Below, one piece after another: positions 37,523-49,100 of a DNA stretch of 64,000 nucleotides. Each line of letters begins with the position of its first letter. The first letter of the stretch is position 1. The notes under the pieces are model-generated. The model saw only the letters and a program-made list of their open reading frames with translations. It did no database searches and was not told the origin of the DNA. Source of the DNA: Adineta vaga. Lineage: Eukaryota > Rotifera. Location: NCBI GenBank assembly GCA_021613535.1, contig CP075496.1, positions 12,896,001 through 12,960,000 of the forward strand, given 5' to 3'. The translations under genes and the position numbers were made by a program.

Positions 37523-40500
37523 ATGGGAACAACATATTATGAATATAAAATTGATTCCTCATCAAATTTATTGATATCCAATGAAAGTTATCTTAATTCA
37601 GTTTATTCAAATCATCTCGATGATCCAATACAACTTGTTGTCATTGTTTCAATATGGATTGTCTTATTAATAACAATTATATTTGGAACAACGGGAAATA
37701 TTCTTGTTCTTTATGTTTATATTAATCGAAAAGATAATAAGACATGTACATTTTTCATTAAAACCTTGGCTGTGGTTGATTTGATTATATGTTTGATATT
37801 AGCGCCATTAGAATTATATCAAGTAACAACAGGTAAGAAAAGAAAAATAGAAATGTTTCTACTGAAAAGATCTGCGTAATTATTAAATGTAAATCAAAGA
37901 AGATTTCTTCCTTACAAAACGGAGTAACAACAACAGAATAGTAATTTTCATTATCAAGCTGTTTTTTGTTAATTAAAAAAGAAACTCAGAGCAATACTAA
38001 GTTGAAACCATGTGAAAAAATGTTTTGATAAGTAAATCAAAAAAAGAAATCCTTTTGAATCTATTCATGAAATAGACAAGAGGAAAAAGAGTTTTAACAG
38101 ATTAAAATGACAGATTAATTTTCTGATGTTTTCTTTTTAATCCAGGAATTCAAAATGAAATTTTTTGCAAATTTTATGGATTTTTATCGACACATGTTCT
38201 CTATTCAACTCTTCTTATAACGATTATTGCATTTGATCGATATTTTTGTATATGTTGGCCACTATATAAAATAATTACAGTAAATCGTGCACATGCTATT
38301 GTTATTGTTTGTGGATTATTATCATCTTTATTAGGTATTTCTCTAATCGTTTAAATATTTTTGAAAAATATAAAAAAATTCCTGTTCTTCTTCCTTAGCT
38401 CTTATACCTATGAGTGAATATTCAACAGTTGAACATGTTTTACAAGTACCTAGTAATCAAAGTGAACAATTTCCAATCAAAGATATAGATATTAATAATG
38501 TACCTTATAAACATGTTGATCATATCAAAACAGGATCAATTACAGACTATATTTTAAGTAATGAAACTCATGTGAGTTGTAGTCCAAGATTCAGTTTTCG
38601 TAAGTGAATTTGATTTGATTTATTTTGTTTACAAAAAAGAAAGAATTCTTTTTTTAGGTTTGAAATTATCAACGTTTATAAGTGTCTATCGAATATTTCA
38701 TAGTTCATTATTTGCTATTTGTATTGCAATTGTACTTATTCTCTATGCATTCATCTACAGTGCTGTTTATCAACGACGTATAACACGTACAAGAAAATTT
38801 TCGGCATACCGACGTATTATACGTTCATATTTACTTAATAATGAATCTGAACCATCTGGTTCAAGATCATCGAAAAAGCATCGTTATCATCATCGTCATC
38901 GTCATGAACAATTACCATCAACTCTCACACTTGTTTGTTGTTATTGTTGTAAAACTAATGACGATTATATGCATGATTTACAAAGACCATTCGAAGGAAC
39001 ATTAACTGCGCCATTGCATGAACGTAATCGACAATCTTATCGTCGTTATAAACATGACGAACCATCGTCAATTAATACAAATTCAAGTCGAAATAGGCCT
39101 CAAGTAGTCTTAGAAGTGAATGGTGCTCGTGGAAAACGTTATTCAGCCATCTCTATGACTTCAATGACTTATTTAACAAGCGGAGTTTGGGATGAATCAT
39201 CACCAACAAGTGCAATACGTTCAAGAATAAATTCCATAGCAGCAACAACTTATTGTGGTACAGAAACTTCTTCCACAAGTCGACCATCAACATCAACTGA
39301 AGATTCATTTGAACAAACATCAAAAGTATCAGCATTAAACAATACATTACTACAATTACGTCCAATGACAACAGCAACAAATCCAACACACTTAACTGTT
39401 CCTGGTCTTCAACCGACAACAACAACAACAACAAGTTCACTTCCTTCTCCATCACCCTCCGGTGAAATTCCATCAAAAGAAATTTCAATAAATGATAATC
39501 AATTGCCAAGAAGTGTATCACAATGTGCAAATTTACTACATCCATTATACACACGTAAAGCAAGTAATACATTATCTATTCGAACACAAGCACGACCATC
39601 AGATGCATCAGTTCATCAACGAAAAGTTTCATTTTGTATGTATTTATTTCTAATACGTCATTTTAATTTACATTAGATTCCTCGAAGAACAGCTAGTATC
39701 TTTTAATGCTCATCCGGATATGAATAAAAAACTTAGTTATGTTTTTACTTTCACTCTCTTTCATTTCTTTATCAATGAAGAAAAACTGTTTATATATATA
39801 GAATTTGACATCTACCCTATATGACACTTCTTCTTCTTCGAACTACGCATCAAAAAACGGATGACTAGCTCGACAGGATACGTCTTTTGCATTTTTTTCT
39901 CTTTTAAAATAATTACAGACAACAGGAAGCTCTTCGGAACTTTTTCTCTTTTCTTTATATCAATAGTGACATCCCCTGGAACGATCATTGATCAATGTAT
40001 TAGTGAAGATACATCAAGTACCTATCCACGAGCAAGTTTGGCTCCATCCAGTCTTTTATCGTCTTCAAATCCATCTCAACAACATCATTTAACTGTTCAT
40101 ATGAATTCTCAACGTTCTTTGTCAACAGTATCATCTATTGATCCTCGAGATTCATCGGATAGAACTTTATCCATATCATCTACACGTCGTTCATCAACAT
40201 TCGATTGTGAAACACAACGTACACTTGAACGACAACAAACACAAGAACGTTTAGCAAATATCAGAACAACATTTACATTATTTATTGTTACATCTACCTT
40301 TATTGTCATGTATTTACCATCCATTATTCATACATTATTTGATATTAAACAACATACATTCCGTGAAGTTTTATTTTTACTTTATTATATTAACAGTGCA
40401 GTAAGTTTTCGTAATTCTTTTCTATTGAAATGAATTTTCATCTATCTCTTTTATAGTGTAATCCATTAATTTATTCATTTTTCAATGTTAATTTTCGAAA

Positions 40501-40558
40501 TGATATCCGTCGTTTATATGAATGTCAAAAACGTGAATATTTAGCCCGACGATATTGA
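37523..40558 (+). CDS. Rhodopsin-family GPCR with very long third intracellular loop
   Basis: 737 residues, six exons (37523-37832, 38146-38334, 38399-38599, 38658-39635, 39967-40400, 40457-40558). TM1 has GTTGNILVLY; TM2 is LAVVDLIICLILAPLE; TM3 ends in FDRYFCICWPLY (DRY); TM5 is FHSSLFAICIAIVLILYAFI; TM6 is FTLFIVTSTFIVMYLPSII; TM7 is YINSACNPLIYSFFN (NPxxY). N-glycosylation sites lie before TM1. The loop between TM5 and TM6 is about 380 residues, Ser/Thr-rich with His/Arg clusters (HRYHHRHRHEQ) and a CCYCC cluster. TM6 lacks the usual aminergic CWxP. Class A, probably peptide- or orphan-type; ligand unknown. Introns 1 (313 nt) and 4 (331 nt) are long for this genome. Confidence 0.82.
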
Positions 40559-41067
40559 AATATAATTTTTCTTTGTTAATTGTTAAATATGTATAAATAT
40601 ATTTTATTTTTTAAACTACATTAAAACACACAAAAAAAGCGATTAAATGAAAACAAAATGTGAATGAAAGAAGAAAAAAACATTTGTACGGTCAATTAAA
40701 ACTCAAATAAATCTTATTTTTCTTTCTTTTTCTTTCACTTTCTCTCCCTTCTTTTTGTCCTTGAAATAAAAGAAATGACATCAAATAATATATTTTACCA
40801 GGCTATATAAGAGTCATCTTGATGATGTTTATACTCTTAAATAAATATAAAGAACATGTATGATTACCTGAGACGACTTTCTGACAAGTCGAAATCCATG
40901 AAGATTTGAAAAAGAAGAGAAGAATCAGAAAAAGACGTATGTTCATTGTCTTCAAGGACAATAACTAATGAAATAAATATAAACAGACTGATAAAAATTC
41001 CTAAGTCTTCATTCATCGTTGATGACTAGATGTAATAAGAATTATCAATTCTAAATTGAGTTTTTTT
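40559..41067. other. Spacer between convergent GPCR and hypothetical gene
   Basis: About 0.5 kb of AT-rich 3'-flanking sequence; nothing else seen. Confidence 0.5.
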
Positions 41068-41748
41068 TTATCGAATAACAATTAGTGATGATCGATTGGA
41101 ATAGAGTGATGAAGGAGCAAAATTATCAAAACCATTTTGAATACCTTTATAAGTTGGTAATGTATCTAAAAACGATCGAATCTGTCGTTGTAATGGTGCT
41201 GGTTCCGGTAGAATAGGATTTGATGTTTCTTCAATTAATATTCGAAATGGTTCGAACGAATTTTCTTTCGATCGTTTTGTTTGTTGAAAATTTGTCATCC
41301 AATGTTGAGTCTTAGTTTTACGTTTGGATTGTTCGGAAAGATTTGTTTTGATCACAGGTGGTAAACGTTGATTTTTAGTAGAATATCGTCGTTGTTTTGA
41401 AGATGTATAAGAAATTGTTTCATCATCGAAATCATCAAGTTGATTGTGACTATAATTACTACTTGTACTACTGGATAAACGACGTTTTTGTTGATTCATA
41501 TTTCCATTTGTTGACAATTTGTGATAATCAAATGAATCTATTTGGTCATTGTAAATATAATCCAATGGAGTAGATAGTTTTCTTCGATTATGAAGAAAAA
41601 TTTGTTTACTATCACGACGAATGGTATTTTCTAGTTTTTGATATGTTATTAAATTTTGTGAATGTTCACGTTTAAGATATGCTAATTCACGTGATAGAAG
41701 AAGATCATAATGTTTAACACGATTTTGAATATTGGAATTTAAGAACAT
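41068..41748 (-). CDS. Hypothetical 226-residue basic protein
   Basis: Single exon, not recognised. The N-terminal third is polar helical with heptad-like spacing (VKHYDLLLSRELAYLKREHS, LENTIRRDSKQIF). The middle is Ser/Arg/Lys-rich (QQKRRLSSSTSSNYSH, SSKQRRYSTKNQ) and the C-terminus has Pro-rich (NPILPEPAPLQ) and LDTLPTYKGIQN segments. No signal peptide or TM. The start was taken at MFLNSN because the in-frame sequence upstream is hydrophobic, AT-driven and unlike the rest. Length of uninterrupted frame and mixed residue use support coding. Confidence 0.55.
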   Translation of the reverse strand: MFLNSNIQNRVKHYDLLLSRELAYLKREHSQNLITYQKLENTIRRDSKQIFLHNRRKLSTPLDYIYNDQIDSFDYHKLSTNGNMNQQKRRLSSSTSSNYSHNQLDDFDDETISYTSSKQRRYSTKNQRLPPVIKTNLSEQSKRKTKTQHWMTNFQQTKRSKENSFEPFRILIEETSNPILPEPAPLQRQIRSFLDTLPTYKGIQNGFDNFAPSSLYSNRSSLIVIR

Positions 41749-43025
41749 AATTATACTGTAATGGTCAGAATGAAATTCTTTAGTGCATTTATCAAAAAGA
41801 AAAAAAGACGAAAGAAGAAAGAGAGAATGTTTGGATTTGTAAGTGAAGTGACTGACGTATGCTTTAGCAAATATAAACAAATAGTAGTAAGAATAAAGAA
41901 GAAAGAGAAGAAAAGTGAATGAATAAAGATATAATCTCTATTCGATTTCAACATTGTCACCAATGTTACCATTGAAATCATAATCGATAATGGCAAATAT
42001 ATAAATAAATCAAGGTTAGAAGAAATTTGAAGATCTTTCGAAAATGTTCGATAAAGAAACAAAATTATGAATCAGCTCGAAGATAGACGGAGGGCGAGGT
42101 CATATTGTAGTAATTAAATGAAAATAATTACCTCTATCTTTTTAATATTAGTTTTCTGTAAGGTATCATTAAATGTTTTTGCATTCAATTGGATTAAGAT
42201 GACATTCGAGAGTCATCGTTCGACTTTGAAAATACATTGCGTGGAAATTTAGAAAGATCTATAAGTCACTTTTGTATTCCAACGAAATAAATGAATCCGG
42301 ATTTTATTTTAGGCAAATGAACTATGATATTGCGACAATCTGACAAAAAATCATCCTATTCAAATTTTTAGGTTCTGAATATCATCTTGTCCCGATAATT
42401 AAATGACCATCACTTCAATCTTTAGATTATTGTGTCACAAATTATAAAGCTTGGATAATGTATCTAGAAAGTGAAATAATAATACGATGCTAATGCAGCG
42501 CGTATCATTTATTCTGTAGTTAAAAAGTAAAAAATCTTTGTCGCTTGAATAATTATTAACTAAAACTATGTCAGATGTATGTCAAGGTTATACATATGTA
42601 AATGGATAGACCTATCTCATTTGATGAGTTGTCATGACCATTTCTATTAAATCTATATAGTTGACGCATGGTACATGTTGCCGAAAAATGATGACAAGGT
42701 CATCAAATAGATAAATCTAGAGTTTGTCAGTATTGCTATCAAAATACGAAACGCAATGTAGATAATTCTTAGCTATTCTATGTAAAATAAAACTATCTAT
42801 CTAAAACAATACTGGCTATTTCCTATTGGAAGAAATTTTCATTTTTTAGCAGGTTAATCAAATATGAATAGATCAATAAATATATTTATCTTATATCGAG
42901 CGTCCTCTGTTGTACTTAAAATAATATTGACCAATAAATAAAAATGTTTCTCAAGAATGATTCACTCGCGTTGTTCGAGACAAAAGTTACGCTGGCTAGG
43001 CGAGCGAACGAGTTTCTTCTCATAC
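41749..43025. promoter_or_regulatory. Divergent region, hypothetical gene / BTAF1
   Basis: About 1.3 kb, AT-rich and noncoding. At its right end a GC-richer segment (about 42965-43015) precedes the BTAF1 TATA box. Confidence 0.45.
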
Positions 43026-43033
43026 TATAAAAG
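43026..43033 (+). promoter_or_regulatory. TATA box of BTAF1
   Basis: TATAAAAG, a consensus TATA box, 140 nt before the BTAF1 ATG, directly after a GC-richer segment. TTCTTCTAG (43135-43143) lies 29 nt before the ATG as a possible splice acceptor. Confidence 0.45.
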
Positions 43034-43172
43034 CCCAACGAAAATACACAAGCAAATCATTCAAATGCTTCTTCAAAATTTCATTAACAAACATCAATTC
43101 ATCTGTTGTTTGGTTTTCGTCGATTTTGAAAATTTTCTTCTAGATTATTAACATTCAACTTTCTATCCAAGA

Positions 43173-46100
43173 ATGACTTCTAGGTATGTATGAGTGTGTA
43201 ATAAAAGAAGATATTTTATTTAGAAATTTTCTTTTCTTTCTATTAGACTTGATCGTCTGTTAACATTATTAAGTAATGGTGATTCACCAGCAGTTAAACG
43301 ATCAGCTGCAACACAAATTGGACAAATAGCTAGTACACTTCCCAAGGAAGTTGAACCGATCCTTAATAAAGTAACTTATCTGACGAAAGAACGTGTCTAT
43401 TTCGAAATATTTCTACTTTTCTTTTTTTTGATAATTTTTTTAAGTTAAAAAGACATGTTATTCATCCATCATGGGATGTTCGTATTGCTTGTGGTTTAGC
43501 AATTGAACTTATTAGTAAAAATATATCAGATGATTTCTCTAGTAAGAATTCTTTCGTTTAAAAATTAACTTCGAAATGATTTGTTTTCTTTTCATTTAGT
43601 TTTATTTAATCAAAATTCACGATATGGTTTGAAATTGAATACATTTAATTTTAATAATGTTATTGCTAATAGTTCAACATTGTATCTCGGTGCACGTAAA
43701 ATTGAAGAAATAGGTGATTATGGTTAGTAAATATGTCTATCTTTTATTTTCAACTTAATCAAATTTGATTTCATTCGTTTCATAGATGGCAATGTATCTG
43801 TACAGAAAAAATTTGTTCGAAAAGAATTTAATTTTGGTCTTCAAGAAGGTTTAACAGGAACAGATTTGCCTGTTGAAGAAAATGATTTTAAAATGGAAGC
43901 AATCAATAGTAATAATTCGAATGTAAAATGTGTATGTGAATATAATCGAATGATATAATCAAATAGTTATTTGTTTTTATGAATATAGATTTCATCAAGT
44001 GATCTGCAAAGATTTTTATTTGGTGAGCAATATGCAATTATTGAACAAGATCTATCAATTGAACCAACACCTTCGAAACGATTAAAATCCTCGAGTACGA
44101 ATGAAGAAATTGATGAGGTAAGAGACTATCTAAAATCAAAATATGACATGTTAGACGTATGTCAATCATTTCTAATCTATCTGTCTGGACAGAATTTTTG
44201 TCGATTGAATATATCTTATATTGTTTTGAAATTGTTAATAGAAGAAAAAAAAATACATACATACACATATCTTCTTTGATATTCACGATTAACTAAGAAT
44301 AACAGTGATAGATAATCTCATATATAGAATAAACAAATATATTCTGTATGATAGTTCAGAAGGAAAAAGTAACCTTTTGATTCTCTAATAATGACTATTC
44401 AATGGAATTATGTAGAAAATTGTATATGTATGTTTAGAATCGATCATTTTGGTCTTTAAATGCATTCTATGATTGGTTAATTGAACAAATTTTTCAACCC
44501 GTTTGGGAACATCGACATGGATCTGTAACTGCAATCCGTGATTTTCTCAAAGGACAACAAATAACATCAATTTCAGTTGGTTATTCTAATATTAATAATC
44601 TATGAAATGCTTTGTTTTGTGCTATATTTTAGAATGATTTTTCTATTCAATGGTTGGAAGATTTAAGTGTTCGTTTATTAACATTGATTATTCTCGATCG
44701 TTTCGCTGATTATGTCTCAGATGAAGTAAGTTTTATTTAAAATTTAGGAGAAAACAAACAACCGTTTCTTTCGTATCGTTTTTAAATACCAGTTATATCC
44801 TTCAGACATTTCTTTCGAATACAATCATGATCAGGTTTCAATTCGTTGCCTTCATAGATTTCACATGCTTCTAAACAATTTCGAAATTCGAGAGATTCTA
44901 AAAAGAAAAAAAAAAGTAAATATGATATAAGGAGAAGAGAACAAAACTAAAATGATTGAATTACCTTGATCATGTGCTAAATCATATTCATGTGCTTCAA
45001 CAGTGATCGGAAAATGTTCTGTTTGAGTTTTCTTTCCATCGGATTGAATCGTTGTATTCGTTTGATTTTTATGATCAATAATCGATGTTTTAATCGGTAT
45101 CATTTTCGTAAAATTTGTATGAAAACGTGATTGATTAAACATCATCATTGTTGCTGTTAAATTCGTTGATTTATGAAATGGTCCAATGATAATTGTTATA
45201 CCATCTTTATTATCTTGAATTTGACGATATGGTATATGTCGTTGTCGTAGTTGAACTTCAATTAGATCCAATTGTTTTTGATTCACTAATGTTTCAATCA
45301 ATGAATTGTGTACACGAATACGTACACGTAGAACATGTGTCGGTGGTGCTGTTGTATTGAAATATGTCGCATTGATATGAGTCGACGGAAGCGTAGTAGT
45401 GTTGGAAATATTTTCATAGATCAATGTTGTTGACGATGATGGAATGACTAGAGATGATGATCAAACTATGCCTAAACTTTTATACTGACTTGAAAATCAA
45501 TGTGTAAAATCCTCACCCATCGAGAGACAAACTTTGATTGTTGAAAAACCTAGACAGACAATTAGAACGATAAGAATCGGAGTCCAAGCCATCGTTGATA
45601 GTCGATACAAACAAATGATTGCGACGTCGACGACGACGAATAATTCTATGACTGTCACCTTCATCTATCTTGGCAGATGTTTTCTATCTCATAGTACCAT
45701 CTCTTATAGATATTATTTATATAAGAGAGAAGAAAAAAAAGAAAGAAAGATGAAGAAGAAGTAACAAGAGATGAGATATGTTTGTTTATACATCTATATT
45801 TGTATATATTAGCTATCTTGAATGCTGATGTAAGCCTTTTAGAGAAGAAAAATAGTTCGTTTTTCCTTGTTCTGCCAGTAAGATAAGTACATTGGATATA
45901 TCTGATGTCCTCTATGTCTTTTCTCTAGTAATCTTTGCGGAGGTAGAACTTTTTTTCTCTATTCTATTCTATTCTATTCTTTCTCTTTTCGTCCAGGTCG
46001 TTGCACCAATTCGAGAGACAGGCGCTCAAGCTCTAAGTATTATTTGTAATCGTTTACACGATCAGCCACAATGTTCAACCTTAATTTTGATTCTTCTAAA

Positions 46101-49100
46101 TTTATTAAAATTCGATGGTACATGGGAAATTCGACATGGAGCATTAATCACTCTCAAATATACATTCAATGTTCTCAAAGTAAAATGAAATGAGCGAGAA
46201 AAAAAAACAAGTTATTTTACCGATTTTGAAAATATTAACTTTCTTTATAGGAAATACCCGAAAATATTCGAATTCAATGTGTTCAAGGTGTTCGAAAATG
46301 TCTCGAAGACGAATCCGATGATGTTGTAGCAGCAGCTGCAGCAACTTTGTTACCTCTAGTTACGCAATATGAATCTGTAAGATATTTCAAATCGAATCTT
46401 CTCGAAATGAAAATCAATATTTCTTTATTTCAGGTTGTTCTCGATTGTGCATCTGGTTTAATCGGTGAATTAATTGCATTACTTGATTCAATGGATGATC
46501 TCAATTCCGCAGCTAGTTCAATTATGAATCTGCTAGCAAAATTACTTGCATCCAATTCAGCAGAAAAGTACCTCTTCATATTTCTTTCAACTTTCTGTTT
46601 CTATCTGTTTTCTTATTTGAAGATTTAAATTATCATTTGCTCAAGTTTTACCAAAAATCTTTCCATTTTGCCGTCATCATACATTACCATTTCGTTTAGC
46701 TGCTATTCAAACTGTTATGAAAATCATTGAAGCTAGTCAAGTAAATTGCATCATTTAATCTTCACATGCGCAAAAATATATCTTTCTTTTGATCAATTCT
46801 AGTCGAAATTAAATGCTTGTACTCCTGAAGAATTAGCTGTACTAGAACATACATTTCGTTTACTTTTCGAACGAGCAATCCTAGAATCAGATGAAAAAGT
46901 TTTGTCCTCAATCGAACAAGTATATATAATAATAGAATTGATTTCGTTTTCATTCTCAAAATGTTTCTAGGCGTGGAATATTCTATGTCAATCGAATACT
47001 ATTGTACAACAATGTACATCATCATCATATCAACGATGGATATGTTTATCTGTACATCCTGCAAAAGTACCAATCAATTCAACATGGTTATTAAACAGTG
47101 ATCAATGTCAACAAGTAAATTTGAAAATATATTTCGAAATTTTTAAAATTCAATTGTTCTTCAGTCGACTACAATACATGATAAAGATGATCGACATTAT
47201 CTAAATAGTTCAACAACAAATAATCAACAATATTTAGCTATGGGATTTACAACATGTCATCAAGAAGCACCTTTAGAACATGATCGTGCTGTTAGTCGAT
47301 GTCGTCGTTTAACTGCTCGACTATTTGGTCAATTATTTGTTCATTATGATCAACAACAATCACATAATGTTTTAAATTATTTAACACAACATTTGAATTA
47401 TCGTTCAGCTGTACAACGAATGCTTGTAGGAATGATTGCAAGTGAATGGGCGAAAGTAAGAAGAAGAAGAAAATCTAAAGTTCTTGATTATTATCGATTT
47501 CCTATTCTTTCAAGAATCTGACGGACTTTTCATTAAATATAAGTGCTCTTCAAGAACGTTTAATTCATTCATTAAATGATACAATTTATTTTGATGAAAT
47601 TGCACCATCATTTACAAAATTGAAACGGGATTTTACATCATTTATGCATGAATGTGCAAAACAAAATTTATGTAGTCAACAATCGATTGCATCAATTGAG
47701 TAAGTTTAAATTATGAATTATTTCGAAATCGAGACACGTTCCCTTTCATGTCGATTATATTCTTATAAACTAGACATTAAAGTTTTGTGTAACTCGAAAA
47801 AGTATCCACCTAATGAACTTCTCTGGGTTGTATTCGAAAGACATACGAATACATTCTTTGTTCCAGTTCATACACGATTATTTTATTATTATTCATGACT
47901 ATGATATGTATTCTCTTTTTGTTGTTGTTGTTGTTGTAGACTTCATTCGGTTGATCATGTTATTGAATTGTGTGATAATGTTCATTCAAATATTGATTCA
48001 CATCCACAATTAAATGGACAAAAACAAAATATTCGTGATGAAGCTCAACGAATACAAATTGAATTGGAAACACTTTCACTTAGGTTTGAATCTATTTATT
48101 GTTGCTATTCAAAATCAATCTATCATGAATATTTCATATAGATCAACAGCTTATTTAGCATCTGCATGTGTTTATTGGCGTTTTCTTGGTGATCAACTCA
48201 ATCCACTTATTCGACCAATGATGGATGCATTAAAGAAAGAATCAGATCCACTCATTCAAGTAAGATATTATCTTTGAAAACATGTTTTTAAATTCATTTT
48301 ATCATTGTAGGATGATATAGCTCGTGCTATGGCAGAACTTATATGGCAATGTACACAACGTACAACAACTCCGAATCCTAATAATAAAATTGTTAAAAAT
48401 CTATGTAATTATGTTTGTGCTGATTCCGATGAAACACCACATGTGATGAGTTCCACACGTTTTACAGGTTTGATATTAGTTCGAGCTTAGAAATAAGTTT
48501 TGCATTCAAATTTATAGAATCCAGTGAAACAACTTCAATTGTCAATGAAGAATACAATTGTACTGCTCTGAAAGGAATTTATACATGGCAAAAAACGAAT
48601 AGTGTAAATAGAGACTATGAGATATGTTTCTTAATTTCAATGATATTTAATCTAGGATGATACATCGAAAAATACATTAACACGTGATTCATCAACAGAT
48701 TCAACACCTACACCGTCTTCAACGAATTCCAATGCAAAAAAATTCGTAAGTTCATTTGAAAATAAATTAAACGACATTTATAGGATTTTTCATTTTAGAA
48801 TTTTCAGACGCCAAATAATAATGATCATTCAAGACATGGGGGAGAATCTGCTCTATCGGCAATATGTCATCGATTTGGTCCTGAACTACAAACGAAATTA
48901 TCAGATTTATATAATCGAATAGTGCTAGATCTCGAACAATTTACTGATGGTTTGTTTCTTCCATATATACGATAAAACAAAATCTTTTACTTTATTTTTA
49001 TTTTCTAAGAATTATGTCAAACACAATCGAATAATGATGCACAACAGCTAGCAGATACATTACAAATTCTCACAATTCTTATTCCAAATCTTCATGATAC

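Noticed and set aside
39677-39716. Alternative exon IPRRTASIF in the GPCR loop as part of the main model
   Set aside because: Joining it to exon 4 breaks the frame or stops early, while direct splicing from 39635 to 39967 closes the full-length receptor.
41751-42062. 103-codon hydrophobic minus-strand ORF
   Set aside because: AT-driven Phe/Leu/Ile composition, no matching splice context, located in the 5' flank of the hypothetical gene.
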